DNA of 64,000 nt from Amycolatopsis lexingtonensis (GCF_014873755.1 NZ_JADBEG010000001.1:6043501-6107500); one strand, 5' to 3'; shown: positions 37,104 through 46,686, counted from the stretch's first letter. The notes: a model not told the origin generated them from the letters alone. Translations and numbers: made by a program.

Positions 37104-40100
37104 TCACCCTCCCGGCTGGCTGCTGGGGGGCGGAGCACTGCTGGACGGCGTCGCCGACTTGGCCGCTTCGTACGCCCGGGCCGCCGCGTCGAGCGCCGCG
37201 AGTGCCGCACCCTGGTCCGCGAAGTTGCCCGACTGCTGGGCCGCCTTCAGCTTCGCGATCGCCGCCTGGATGTCGGTGACCGCCTTGTCCAAGGCCGCAT
37301 TCCCGCCGCCGGAGTTGGGCGGGGTCGTCGGGGTCGTCGGCGGCGTGGTGGGCGGCGTCGTCGTGGGCTGCCCGGCCTGCGGTGGTGTGGTGGTGGCTTG
37401 GCCGGTGCCGGCCCCGAAGACCTGGTCGAGGGCTTCCTGCAGCGTCGCGCCGTAACCGACCTTCGGCCCGTACGAAACGAGGACGCGGGCCAGCTGCGGG
37501 TAGCTGGTCTGGTTGCGCTGCCTGATGTACACGGGCTCGACGTAGAGGAAGCCCTGCGCGACCGGCAGCGTGATCAGGTTGCCGTAGATCGGGGTGACGT
37601 TCGGGTTGTTGAACAGCGTCCGGTCCTGGGCGACCCGTGGATCGCTCTGGAACCGGTTCTGCACCTGGACCGGACCGTCGACCTGGGTCGCCCCGGTGGC
37701 CGCGCTCGGCAATTGCAGGACGCGGATCTTCCCGTAGTCGTTCGCATCGGAAGACACCGACATCCAGGACGCGAGGTACTGCCGTTGCAGACCGGTCAGT
37801 GAACTCGTCAGCTGGAACGTCGGCTTGCTCTGCCCCGGGGTGTCCGCGAGGACGTAGTAGCCCGGCTGGTTCGCCGCACCGGCCGCCGTCGGGTTGCTCG
37901 CCCCCTCGGCCGTCGGGTCCTGCGGGACGCTCCAGAAGGCCTGCTGCGAGTAGAACTCCTGCGGGTTGCTGACGTGGTAGCGGGACAGCAGCTCGCGCTG
38001 GATCTTGAAGAGGTCCTCGGGGTAGCGGAAGTGCGCGCGCAGGTCCGGCGAAATCTCGGAGCTGGGCTTCACGAGCCCGGGGAAGACCTTCTCCCAGGCG
38101 TTGAGGACCGGTTCCTTGTCGTCGATCGAGTACAGCGTCACGGTGCCGTTGAAGGCGTCGACGGTGGCCTTGACCGAGTTGCGGATGTAGTTGATGGAGC
38201 TGTTGGCCTGCCGGGCGACGCCGTTGAGGGAGTCGTTGGTGGCCGCGCCGAGCTGGGTCTGCTGGGCGTACGGGAAGTTGTTGAGCGTGGTGTAGCCGTC
38301 GATGATCCACTGGATCTTGCCGTCGACGACGGCCGGGTACGGGTCGCCGTCGAGGGTCAGCCACGGCGCGACCTTGCTGACGCGATCACGTGGGTCGCGG
38401 TTGTACATGATCTTCGAGTTGTCGCCGATGGCGTCGGAGAACAGGATGTTGCGTTCGCCGTACTCGGCCGCGAAGGCGAGGCGGTTGAACCAGTTGTCGA
38501 TCGAGACGCCGCCGCTGCCGTTGTAGGTGTAGCGGTCGGTCGTGGTGTCGTACTCGCCGGGCGCGTTGCCGGACGTCCCGCCGACGATCGCGTAGTCGGA
38601 GTCCGCGGCCGACAGCTCGCCGTAGTAGATGCGGGGCTGCTTGACCTCGATGCCCGGCTGGTTCGGGCCGGGCGAGCCGGCGCCGGTCGGGTTCTGGGTG
38701 TCGCTCGTCGTGGCGACCGGGTAGCCGCCGTCGGAGTTGGCGTCCTTGACCGCGCGGTCGATCGTGTTGGCCGGTGCGGCGACGAAGCCGTTGCCGTGCG
38801 TGTAGACGAGGTGCTTGTTGATCCAGCTGGTCTGGTTGCCGGTCAGGCCCTCGGTCTTGATCTCCTTCGCCGCGACGATGTAGTCCTGCGTCACGCCGCC
38901 GACGGTGTAGCGGTCGATGTCGAGCTTCGCCGGGAAGCCGTAGAAGTTCTCCCGGCCGACGCGCTGGGTGAAAGTGTCGGAGAGGACGTTCGGGTCGAGC
39001 AGCCGGATGTTCGACATCGTCCCGGCGTCGGCCTTCAGCTGGTCCGGCGTGGCGGAAGTGGCGCCGGTGTACTGCTGGTACTGGACGTCGGTGAGGCCGT
39101 ACGCGCGGCGGGTGGCGTCCATGTTGCGCTGGATGGACGTCGCTTCCTTCTCGTTCGCGTTCGGCTTGACCGAGAACTGGTCGAGGATCGCGGGCCACGC
39201 GACGCCGACGAGGATGCTGGACAGGATGAGCAGCACCAGCGCGATGGCCGGCAGCTGCAGGTTGCGCAGGAACGCGCCGGCGAAGAACGCGACCGCGCAG
39301 ATCACCGAAATGCACAGCAGGATCAGCTTCGCGGGCAGGACCGCGTTCAGGTCGGTGTAGGTGGCACCGATGAACAGCGGGGCGCCGCGGTCGGACAGCA
39401 GCAGGTTGTACCGGTCGAAGAAGTACTCGGCCGCCTTCAGCAGCACGAAGACGCCGACGGTGATGGCGAGCTGCGCCCGGGTCGGGCCGGCGAGCTGGCC
39501 GCCCTTGCCGGCGAGCCGGATGCCGCCGAAGACGTAGTGCGAGATCAGCGCGCCGAAGAAGGAGATGACGACGGTGATGAACAGCCAGCCGAGCAGCCAG
39601 TTGTAGAACGGCAGGTCGAAGGCGTAGAAGCCGACGTCGTTGCCGAACTCGGGGTCGGTCTGGCCGAACGTGGTGCCGTTGAGGAACAGCTGCACGACCT
39701 GCCAGTCGCCCTGGGCGGACAGGCCGGCGATCAGCCCGGTCAGCACCGGGATGCCGACGCCGAAGAGGCGGATGCGAGCGACGATCGCCGAGCGGTAGCG
39801 CGCCAGCGGGTCGTCGGCGCCGGAGATCGGGACGAACACCGGGCGGGTCCGGTAGGCGATCATCAGGCTGATCGCCAGCGCCCCGCCGACGAGCAACCCG
39901 ACCGCGAAGAACAGGATGACCCGGGTCACCACCTGGGTGGTGAACACCGGTCGCGCACCGACTTCGCCGAACCACAGCCAATCGACGTACGTGTCGAGGA
40001 GGCGGGCCCCGAGCAACAGCGCCAGCACGATCACCGCGGCGATGATGAGGAGGATCCGGCTCCGCCGGGACAGCTTCGGCAGGCTCACCGGGGGCCGAGT

Positions 40101-40106
40101 CGCCAC
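37104..40106 (-). CDS. UPF0182 family membrane protein (Rv3193c-like)
   Basis: The 1000-residue protein has seven or so membrane helices in residues 17-310 and a large extracellular domain (about 320-890). A Pro/Thr-rich linker (TTTPPQAGQP and similar) and a short Ala-rich helical tail follow. GTG 40106 follows AGGAG, and the longer open frame upstream is not supported. This is the COG1615 family, widely conserved in actinobacteria with no established biochemical role. It opens the block that runs to uvrD2, in the same order as in Mycobacterium tuberculosis. Confidence 0.93.
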   Translation of the reverse strand: MATRPPVSLPKLSRRSRILLIIAAVIVLALLLGARLLDTYVDWLWFGEVGARPVFTTQVVTRVILFFAVGLLVGGALAISLMIAYRTRPVFVPISGADDPLARYRSAIVARIRLFGVGIPVLTGLIAGLSAQGDWQVVQLFLNGTTFGQTDPEFGNDVGFYAFDLPFYNWLLGWLFITVVISFFGALISHYVFGGIRLAGKGGQLAGPTRAQLAITVGVFVLLKAAEYFFDRYNLLLSDRGAPLFIGATYTDLNAVLPAKLILLCISVICAVAFFAGAFLRNLQLPAIALVLLILSSILVGVAWPAILDQFSVKPNANEKEATSIQRNMDATRRAYGLTDVQYQQYTGATSATPDQLKADAGTMSNIRLLDPNVLSDTFTQRVGRENFYGFPAKLDIDRYTVGGVTQDYIVAAKEIKTEGLTGNQTSWINKHLVYTHGNGFVAAPANTIDRAVKDANSDGGYPVATTSDTQNPTGAGSPGPNQPGIEVKQPRIYYGELSAADSDYAIVGGTSGNAPGEYDTTTDRYTYNGSGGVSIDNWFNRLAFAAEYGERNILFSDAIGDNSKIMYNRDPRDRVSKVAPWLTLDGDPYPAVVDGKIQWIIDGYTTLNNFPYAQQTQLGAATNDSLNGVARQANSSINYIRNSVKATVDAFNGTVTLYSIDDKEPVLNAWEKVFPGLVKPSSEISPDLRAHFRYPEDLFKIQRELLSRYHVSNPQEFYSQQAFWSVPQDPTAEGASNPTAAGAANQPGYYVLADTPGQSKPTFQLTSSLTGLQRQYLASWMSVSSDANDYGKIRVLQLPSAATGATQVDGPVQVQNRFQSDPRVAQDRTLFNNPNVTPIYGNLITLPVAQGFLYVEPVYIRQRNQTSYPQLARVLVSYGPKVGYGATLQEALDQVFGAGTGQATTTPPQAGQPTTTPPTTPPTTPTTPPNSGGGNAALDKAVTDIQAAIAKLKAAQQSGNFADQGAALAALDAAARAYEAAKSATPSSSAPPPSSQPGG

Positions 40107-40255
40107 GGCACACGCTCCTGTCTTCGTCAACACTTGAGCAGGGGCGCGTGCGCCCCCTGATTCCCTAACTCTACGGATGCCCGGTGAAGTTCCCGGGACC
40201 CGCCCAAACCGGACTCGCGGCAATCACCCGCCGGCCGGCCTGACACGATGTGCGC

Positions 40256-40795
40256 ATGGCAGCAGACGAAGCGCGACAGGCCGGCGTGGCCGCGCTCGCC
40301 CGTGAAATCGAGGAGTTCGTGGCCGCGGGTGGCTGGGACCAGCCGCCGCAGCTGTTCGCGCTGGTACCGACGGCGGCGCTGCTGGACGAGCAGCCGGAGC
40401 TGGCCGGGCAGCTGGACCGGGCGAACCCGCTGACGCCGGTGGCGCAGGAAGCGCTGCCGGAGGGCGACCTGGCCGAGGCGCTGGGCCGGATCGCGTGGCC
40501 CGATCTGGTCATCGGCTGTGCCTTGGCGCAGGAGATCATCGTGCTGCCGCCGGGCTCGGAGTCGGAACTGCCGGACGTCGCCGAGGCGGACGCCGACAGC
40601 CTGCGCCGCGCGGCGGCCGACCACCCGCAGCGGACGGAGGCCCGCCTGGTGGCCGCGGTCGTGCGCGACGGCGAAGGCGCCTGCGTGATGCGGCTGCGCG
40701 GAGCAGGCTCGGAGGAGCCGGTCGACGAGATCGTCGAGAGCCCGGACCTGGCACCGAACCTCGTCGAAGCGCTCAAGGCGACGCTGCTCCCCTAG
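40256..40795 (+). CDS. PPA1309 family protein of unknown function
   Basis: The 179-residue protein has a conserved start (AREIEEFVAAGGWDQPPQLF) and a middle WPDLVIGCAL. These are typical of the actinobacterial PPA1309 family. It is cytoplasmic with no known activity. Either ATG 40256 or GTG 40250 may be used. It diverges from the UPF0182 gene, and its stop overlaps the convergent protease gene by four bases. Confidence 0.88.
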   Translation: MAADEARQAGVAALAREIEEFVAAGGWDQPPQLFALVPTAALLDEQPELAGQLDRANPLTPVAQEALPEGDLAEALGRIAWPDLVIGCALAQEIIVLPPGSESELPDVAEADADSLRRAAADHPQRTEARLVAAVVRDGEGACVMRLRGAGSEEPVDEIVESPDLAPNLVEALKATLLP

Positions 40796-41898
40796 CAGGC
40801 GGCCGTCGGGCGGCCCGCCTTCAGGTTGCCCAGCTGGGTCAGCGCGTCGTCCAGTGTGGACACCTTGATGAGGTTGAGCCCGGCCGGCGCGTTGGTCTTG
40901 GCCTCGGCGCAGTTGTGCTCGGGCACCAGGAAGTCGGTCGCGCCGGCCTCGCGCGCGCCGACGACCTTGAACGAGATCCCCCCGATCGGGTCGACCTCAC
41001 CGGTCTCGGTGATTTCGCCGGTGCCCGCGATGTGCCGCCCGCCGGCCAGGTCACCGGGCTGCAGCCGGTCGATGATCGCGAGCGTGAACATCAGGCCGGC
41101 CGACGGGCCGCCGACGTCCTGCAGCGAGATGTTGACGGTGAAGGGCGCGTCGGCGCGGTCGGCCGCGGTGAGGCCGATGAAGCCTTCCTTGCGGTCCGGG
41201 CGCGAGGCGAGCGTGAGCGGCACGGTCCGCTCGGGCTGGCCGTCGGACTGGAAGGTGATCTGGACGGTCTGGCCGGGCAGCGTGCCGGCCAGCGCGGCCC
41301 GCACGTCGGCGGCCTCGGCGATCTTCTTGCCGTTGACGGTGATCAGCTTGTCGCCGGGCGAGAGCACGTGGTCGGCGGGGCTGCCGGAGACGATCTGCTT
41401 CGCCAGCACCTTGATCGGGTAGCCGAGCTTGCGCAGCGCGGCGACCTGCGCGTTCGTCTGGGAGTCCTGCAGCTGCTGGATGTTCTCCTGCTTGACCTGC
41501 TCGTTCGTCTCGCCGGGCTTGAAGTACTCCTCGCGCGGCGCGAGCGCGTACCGGCCGCTGGCCCAGAAGCCGAGGCCTTGGAAGAGGGTGACGCCGTCGT
41601 GCAGCGAGACGGTCGTCATCCGCAGCTCGCCGGTGGTCTGGAAGGTGTCGTGACCGGTGACCTGGATGACCGGGTTGCCCGCGGCGTCGCGACCCAGCGT
41701 GTCGTAGGTCGGGCCGGGGCTGATCGCGACGAACGGCACGGGCACGACCGAGCCGAGCACCACGAAGATCAGGAACAGCGAGCCGCTGACCACGAGTGTC
41801 CAGCCGCGGCGGGTCATCCGCCGGGCCTCGCCGGCCGGTTCCGCCGCCGGTTCCGGCGCGCTCTTCGCGGGGGCGGTCTCCTCGGAGGACTTGGTCAC
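40792..41898 (-). CDS. PDZ-domain Lon-like serine protease (YlbL/Rv3194c family)
   Basis: The 368-residue protein has one N-terminal membrane helix (about residues 34-55) and a PDZ domain (about 165-240, with VSGSPADHVLSPGDKLITVNG). The Lon-type proteolytic domain follows with the catalytic serine in GGPSAGLMF and lysine in GGISFKVVGA. No ATPase part is present. It should act outside the membrane on envelope proteins. In Bacillus YlbL helps degrade a cell-division inhibitor. The actinobacterial targets are unknown. Confidence 0.93.
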   Translation of the reverse strand: MTKSSEETAPAKSAPEPAAEPAGEARRMTRRGWTLVVSGSLFLIFVVLGSVVPVPFVAISPGPTYDTLGRDAAGNPVIQVTGHDTFQTTGELRMTTVSLHDGVTLFQGLGFWASGRYALAPREEYFKPGETNEQVKQENIQQLQDSQTNAQVAALRKLGYPIKVLAKQIVSGSPADHVLSPGDKLITVNGKKIAEAADVRAALAGTLPGQTVQITFQSDGQPERTVPLTLASRPDRKEGFIGLTAADRADAPFTVNISLQDVGGPSAGLMFTLAIIDRLQPGDLAGGRHIAGTGEITETGEVDPIGGISFKVVGAREAGATDFLVPEHNCAEAKTNAPAGLNLIKVSTLDDALTQLGNLKAGRPTAAC

Positions 41899-41999
41899 GA
41901 CCGACAGCGTACGGTGACCGTGTTCGCTTCTCGGTGAAGGCCACGCACATGGGTCCGGTTGACGCCCTCGACGGCCGTCGACCCGCGTACGGTGGACAC

Positions 42000-43367
42000 A
42001 TGAGCAAACCCCCGTTCGGCTTCGGACCGTCCGATCCCGACAAACGAGGTGAGAACGACCCCTCGGAAGGCGGGCAGCAGTCCGGCGCCGAGGCCTTCAA
42101 CCAGCTCGGGCAGATGCTGAGCCAGCTGGGCCAGATGCTCAGCCAGGCCGGCACTTCCAGCGGGCCGGTGAACTACGACCTCGCCAAGCAAATCGCCCTC
42201 CAGACCCTGGGCAGCGCGGGCAACACCGGCGAAAGCCGCCTCGGCTTCCGGGGCGGCGACGACGCCAACGCCGCGGTCCGCGACGCGGCCCACCTGGCCG
42301 AGCTGTGGCTCGACGCGGCGACGGTGTTCCCGGCCGGCGCGACGTCGACGGTCGCCTGGTCGCCGCGCACCTGGGTGGAGAAGACCCTGCCGACGTGGCA
42401 GCGGCTCTGCGACCCGGTCGCCCAGCAGATCTCGGGCGCGTGGATGCAGGCGCTGCCGGAGGAGGCCAAGCAGGCCGCCGGCCCGTTGCTGCAGATGATG
42501 GGCCAGATGGGCGGCATGGCCTTCGGCTCCCAGCTCGGCAACGCGCTCGCCCAGCTGGCCTCGGAGATGCTGACGTCGTCCGAGATCGGCCTCCCCCTGG
42601 CGCCCGCCGGAACGTCGGCGCTGCTGCCCGCGAACATCGAGAAGTTCGCCGAGGGCCTCGAGCTGCCGAACAGCGAGATCCTGGTGTTCCTGGCCGCGCG
42701 CGAAGCCGCGCACCAGCGCCTGTTCACGCACGTGCCGTGGCTGCGCCAGCGCCTGCTCGCGACGGTCGAGGAGTTCGCCCACGGCATCACGGTCGACACC
42801 TCGGCCCTGGAGTCCCTGGCCGGCCGCATCGACCCGTCGAACCCGGCGAGCATCGAAGAGGCGATGTCCTCGGGTCTCCTGGAGCCCCAGACGACGGACG
42901 AGCAGAAGGCCGCGCTGAGGCGCCTGGAGACCCTCCTGGCCCTGGTCGAAGGCTGGGTCGACGTGGTGGTGGCCGAAGCGGTCGGCGACCGCCTCCCGGG
43001 CGCGGACGCCCTGCGCGAGACCCTCCGCCGCCGCCGCGCGACCGGCGGCCCGGCCGAGCAGACGTTCGCCACCCTGGTCGGCCTGGAGCTGCGCCCCCGC
43101 CGCATGCGGGACGCGTCCAACCTGTGGAGCCTGGTGGGCGACCGCCACGGCGCGGAGAAGCGCGACGGCCTCTGGTCCCACCCGGACCTGATGCCGACGG
43201 CGGAGGACCTGGACGAGCCGATCGACTTCGCGGACCGCGTCGGCGAGAGCGGCTCGCTCGACGACCTGGACCCGATCGCGGAGCTGGAGCGCACGGAGCG
43301 GGCCGAGCGGGAGAAGGAGAACCCGTCGGAGCCCGACACCGACTCCGACAAGGGCGACCAGTCCTGA
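42000..43367 (+). CDS. Zinc-dependent metalloprotease (DUF2342/zincin_2, Rv3195-like)
   Basis: The 455-residue protein has an N-terminal Gly/Gln-rich part (QLGQMLSQLGQML) and the family motif FLAAREAAHQRLF near residue 240. This is a divergent zinc-protease helix in which the first histidine of HExxH is replaced. The C-terminal region is strongly acidic. Start ATG 42000. It diverges from the Lon-like protease. Catalytic activity has not been shown for this family as far as I know. It ends at a strong terminator. Confidence 0.88.
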   Translation: MSKPPFGFGPSDPDKRGENDPSEGGQQSGAEAFNQLGQMLSQLGQMLSQAGTSSGPVNYDLAKQIALQTLGSAGNTGESRLGFRGGDDANAAVRDAAHLAELWLDAATVFPAGATSTVAWSPRTWVEKTLPTWQRLCDPVAQQISGAWMQALPEEAKQAAGPLLQMMGQMGGMAFGSQLGNALAQLASEMLTSSEIGLPLAPAGTSALLPANIEKFAEGLELPNSEILVFLAAREAAHQRLFTHVPWLRQRLLATVEEFAHGITVDTSALESLAGRIDPSNPASIEEAMSSGLLEPQTTDEQKAALRRLETLLALVEGWVDVVVAEAVGDRLPGADALRETLRRRRATGGPAEQTFATLVGLELRPRRMRDASNLWSLVGDRHGAEKRDGLWSHPDLMPTAEDLDEPIDFADRVGESGSLDDLDPIAELERTERAEREKENPSEPDTDSDKGDQS

Positions 43368-43400
43368 GCCGAACGGGCCGATCGGCCTGAGCTGTGGTCC

Positions 43401-43434
43401 AGAGGGCCGGTGACCTGCGGGTCACCGGCCCTCT
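43401..43434. terminator. Bidirectional terminator hairpin
   Basis: AGAGGGCCGGTGACC at 43401-43415 pairs perfectly with 43420-43434 around the loop TGCG. It lies between the convergent zinc-protease and YgjP-type genes, so it can serve both. Confidence 0.85.
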
Positions 43435-43447
43435 GCCGTCTCAGCTG

Positions 43448-44038
43448 TCAATCCTCGAGGGAAATCCCCCACCCGGCGGCAGCCGACAGCCCCTCGAGGT
43501 ACCCGATCGCCCGCTCGGTCTTCGGATACCGCTGCACCAGCGCCCAGAACGCGGCGTCGTGCCCCGGCTCCCGCAGGTGCGCCAGCTCGTGCACCAGCAC
43601 GTAGTCGAGCACCCACGGCGGGACCTTCTGCAGCCGGTCACTGACCCGGATGGTCGCGTCGACCGGCGTGCAGGACGCCCACCTCGTGCGCATCGGCGGC
43701 ACCCAGCGGACGCTCGCCGGCACCGCGTCACCGCCCAGGTACTTGCCCGACAGCAGCGCGCAGCGCGCGAGCAGGACTTCGTCCGACGTCTTCGGGGACG
43801 CCGGCCGGCGTGGTTCCGAGCGCTGCAGTTTGCGCTCCATCTCGGCGACCCAATGTTTCTCCTCCGCCCTGGTCATCCGCGCGGGGATGAGCACGACGAG
43901 CGTGTCGTCTTTCCAATACGCGGTGACCGTCCGGTGCCGGCGCTGGCTGCGCCGCACTTCGACCTTGTGTCCAGGTGTGTCCGACAAGGGGTTCGTGTCC
44001 CCCCGGCCTCTCAGCGAGGGCATGCGTGCTTCGACCAC
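43448..44038 (-). CDS. YgjP/SprT-like metallopeptidase (DUF45)
   Basis: The 196-residue protein has the zinc site YVLVHELAHLREPGHDAAFW (near residues 147-166), with HExxH and the third histidine at the usual distance for the M48/DUF45 group. An arginine-rich N-terminal part includes RRSQRRHRTVTAYWKDD. Start GTG 44038; ATG 44023 is possible. The substrate is unknown. It is the third protease-like gene in this block. Confidence 0.9.
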   Translation of the reverse strand: MVEARMPSLRGRGDTNPLSDTPGHKVEVRRSQRRHRTVTAYWKDDTLVVLIPARMTRAEEKHWVAEMERKLQRSEPRRPASPKTSDEVLLARCALLSGKYLGGDAVPASVRWVPPMRTRWASCTPVDATIRVSDRLQKVPPWVLDYVLVHELAHLREPGHDAAFWALVQRYPKTERAIGYLEGLSAAAGWGISLED

Positions 44039-44092
44039 TCGACAACGGTAAGGCCAGGCACCGACAACTCCGAGCGCCTTGAGGTCACAGAC

Positions 44093-44132
44093 CCGAGTTG
44101 TCCACAGCCCGCTCCACTTGTGGACAACTCGG
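44093..44132. repeat. Perfect 14-bp inverted repeat holding two TTGTCCACA sites
   Basis: The arms at 44093-44106 and 44119-44132 are exact reverse complements with a 12-nt spacer, the same spacer length as the element at 427-470. Each arm contains one TTGTCCACA, the actinobacterial DnaA-box sequence. It lies in the gap between two divergent genes and so could also affect their promoters. Confidence 0.6.
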
Positions 44133-44187
44133 CCGATCCGGCGTCTTCACGAGCCTTCCGGTCGGTCCGGGGTGCCATCCTGCGGAC

Positions 44188-45234
44188 ATGCTCCTCTCCA
44201 CCGCGGACATGCCGCCGGTCCTCCTGCCCACCCATCCCGCCCTGCTCCCGGGCCTGACAGTCCTCGAACGAGGCCCGCGCGAGATCCAGATCGGGCTCGA
44301 CCCGCGCCACGGCGTGATCGTCGAAAACCTGGCCCCCGAACTCACCGCCCGAATACGCGCGCTCGACGGGAGCAAGCCCGTCGAGCGGCTCCTGCTCGCC
44401 GAGAGCGAACACCGCGACCAGCTGCGGACACTGCTGCGGCAGCTGACCGCCCTCGGCCTGGTCACCGACGCCGGCCGCCCGGAAGGCCCGGGCCTGCGCG
44501 CCGAGACCGGCCTCTGGTCGCTGCGGGCCCGGCACCACCAGCTCGCGCTGGCGGACCGGAGGCGCGCCGCGGCGGTCACGGTGCACGGCAACGGCCGGGT
44601 GGCGGTCGCCGTGGCCGTGCTGCTGGCCAACGCCGGCGTCGGGCACGTCGAGCTCCAGCAGTCCGGCACGGTCACCGAGCACGACCTCGGCTCGGGCTTC
44701 ACCAGCGCGGACCTGGGCCGGAGCCGGCGGCACGCGCTCGCCGACCTGCTCCGCCGGGTCGACCCCGAGGTCCGCGTCACGCGCCTGCACGACCGCTACC
44801 CGGACTTCGCCCTGCTCGCCGACGCCGTCGTACCTCCGCCGGAGGTCGTCGCCGAGCTGGTGGAGGACGGCGTCCCGCACCTGCCGGCGCGCGTCCGGGA
44901 CGGGACAGGCATCGTCGGGCCGCTGGTCGTGCCGGGCCGCAGTTCCTGCCTGCGCTGCGCCGACCTGCACCGGACGGACCTCGACCCGTGCTGGCCGCGC
45001 GTCGCGGGGCAGCTCGCAGGCCGGCACCAGCGGCCCGACCTCGGCGCGGTCCAGGCCTGCGCGTCGCTGGCCGTCGCCCAGGCCATGCGGCTGCTCTCCC
45101 CCGCCGCCCCGGCGCCGCCGGTGTGGAACGCGACGCTCGAGATCGACGCCTTCGACGGCCGCATCCGCCACCGCGGCTGGCCACCGCACCCGAGGTGCGG
45201 GTGCGGCGCGGGACCCCTACATCAAGAGACGTAG
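44188..45234 (+). CDS. ThiF/E1-like protein (cyclodehydratase-like, Rv3196-like)
   Basis: The 348-residue protein resembles the N-terminal leader-binding and ThiF-like part of azole-peptide (TOMM) cyclodehydratases. A winged-helix start (residues 20-95) is followed by a Rossmann-like part with VTVHGNGRVAVAVAVLLANAGVG, then two cysteine pairs (SCLRCADLHRTDLDP and RCGCG) that probably bind zinc. The ATP-binding residues of active E1 enzymes are not obvious. No YcaO partner or precursor peptide lies nearby. The gene is conserved beside whiB7 and uvrD2 in actinobacteria. Its role is unknown. Confidence 0.82.
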   Translation: MLLSTADMPPVLLPTHPALLPGLTVLERGPREIQIGLDPRHGVIVENLAPELTARIRALDGSKPVERLLLAESEHRDQLRTLLRQLTALGLVTDAGRPEGPGLRAETGLWSLRARHHQLALADRRRAAAVTVHGNGRVAVAVAVLLANAGVGHVELQQSGTVTEHDLGSGFTSADLGRSRRHALADLLRRVDPEVRVTRLHDRYPDFALLADAVVPPPEVVAELVEDGVPHLPARVRDGTGIVGPLVVPGRSSCLRCADLHRTDLDPCWPRVAGQLAGRHQRPDLGAVQACASLAVAQAMRLLSPAAPAPPVWNATLEIDAFDGRIRHRGWPPHPRCGCGAGPLHQET

Positions 45235-45294
45235 GCCACTAACACCGCGCGAGCAGGCTGCGCGCCGCCGCGTGCGCAAGGCAGAATCGCTGGG

Positions 45295-46635
45295 GTGACC
45301 GACTTCCGCGACCCGGGCGACCGCGACACCGCGATGCCGCGCAAGGGTGCCGCCCGCACCGCCAAACTCGCCAGTCTCCCGCTCGGCATCGCCGGCCGGG
45401 CGGTCGGCGGGTGGGGCAAGAGGCTCGCGGGCCAGAGCGCGGAACAGGTGAGCGCGACGCTTTCGGCCAAGGCCGCCGAGCAGCTGTTCGAGGTGCTCGG
45501 CACGCTCAAGGGCGGGGCGATGAAGTTCGGCCAGGCCCTGAGCGTGTTCGAGGCGGCGGTGCCGGACGACATGGCGAAGCCGTACCGCGAGGCCCTGACG
45601 AAGCTGCAGGCCGCGGCACCGCCGATGTCGGTCCGGCAGACCCACCGGGTGCTCGCCGAGCAGCTGGGCCGCACCTGGACCAGCCGGTTCGCGTCGTTCG
45701 ACGACGAGCCGGCCGCGGCCGCGAGCATCGGCCAGGTCCACCGCGCGGTCTGGCACGACGGCCGCGAGGTCGCGGTCAAGGTGCAGTACCCGGGCGCCGA
45801 CGAAGCGCTGCGCAGCGATCTGCGGCAGCTGCAGCGGTTCAGCCGGCTGTTCCAGGCGTTCGTGCCCGGCACCGAGGTCAAGCCCCTGCTGGCCGAGCTC
45901 GCCGAGCGGATGAACGAGGAGCTCGACTACCAGGCCGAGGCCCAGCACCAGCGCGCCTTCGCGAAGGCGTTCGACGGCGATCCCGGCATCCTGGTGCCGC
46001 GGGTGGTGGCCAGCGCGCCGAAGGTCGTGGTGACGGAGTGGGCGAACGGCACCCCGCTGTCGAAGGTGATCGCGGGCGGCGACCGCGAGACCCGCGACCT
46101 GGCGGGCCGGCTGCTGGCGGAGTTCCACTACTCGTCGCCCGAGCGCGTCCACTTGCTGCATTCGGATCCGCACCCCGGCAACTTCATGATCACGGCCGAC
46201 GACAGGCTGTGCGTCATCGACTTCGGCGGCGTCGCCCGGCTGCCCGACGGCATCCCCCGCCACCTCGGCGAGATGACGCGGCTGGCTCTGGACGGCGAGT
46301 CCACGGACCTGATGCGCCTGCTGCGGGAGAACCGGTTCATCCGGCCGGACAGCGACCTGACCGCGGACGAGGTGCTCGCGTACCTGGCGCCGTTCACCGA
46401 GCCGCTGGCCGAGCCGACGTTCCACTTCACGCGCCGCTGGATGCAGAAGCAGGCCGGACGGGTGGGCGACAGCCGCGGCAACGACTTCCGGGTCGGCCGT
46501 TCGCTCAACCTGCCGCCCGAGTACCTGATGATCCACCGGGTGACGGCGGGCTCGACGGGCATCCTCTGCCAGCTCGACGCGGAGATCCCGGCGCGCGGCA
46601 TCGTGGAGCGCTGGCAGCCCGGATTCGCCGGCTGA
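45295..46635 (+). CDS. ABC1/UbiB-family atypical kinase (Rv3197-like)
   Basis: The 446-residue protein has the ABC1 hallmarks. These are the KxGQ motif in GGAMKFGQALSVFEAAVPDD, the alanine-rich loop ASIGQVHRA, the lysine VAVKVQYPG, the catalytic HSDPHPGNFMI and the metal aspartate in VIDFGGVARLP. The start is GTG. UbiB relatives are linked to lipid and quinone metabolism. The mycobacterial neighbour of whiB7 has been connected with macrolide resistance. The exact substrate is unknown. Confidence 0.92.
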   Translation: MTDFRDPGDRDTAMPRKGAARTAKLASLPLGIAGRAVGGWGKRLAGQSAEQVSATLSAKAAEQLFEVLGTLKGGAMKFGQALSVFEAAVPDDMAKPYREALTKLQAAAPPMSVRQTHRVLAEQLGRTWTSRFASFDDEPAAAASIGQVHRAVWHDGREVAVKVQYPGADEALRSDLRQLQRFSRLFQAFVPGTEVKPLLAELAERMNEELDYQAEAQHQRAFAKAFDGDPGILVPRVVASAPKVVVTEWANGTPLSKVIAGGDRETRDLAGRLLAEFHYSSPERVHLLHSDPHPGNFMITADDRLCVIDFGGVARLPDGIPRHLGEMTRLALDGESTDLMRLLRENRFIRPDSDLTADEVLAYLAPFTEPLAEPTFHFTRRWMQKQAGRVGDSRGNDFRVGRSLNLPPEYLMIHRVTAGSTGILCQLDAEIPARGIVERWQPGFAG

Positions 46636-46636
46636 G

Positions 46637-46686
46637 TTGTCCACAGGCGGGGCCGCGAACGGGCGGTTGCCGCCGAGTTGTCCACA
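46637..46686. repeat. Direct pair of TTGTCCACA sites
   Basis: TTGTCCACA occurs at 46637-46645 and 46678-46686, each preceded by GAG and followed by G. The copies are 41 bp apart on the same strand and occupy the gap between the ABC1 kinase gene and the next gene. Confidence 0.55.

Noticed and set aside
37104..40160. Long plus-strand frame (728 codons) opposite the UPF0182 gene
   Set aside because: It is a mirror frame of the real gene, with Val/Arg/Asp-rich low complexity and no domain.
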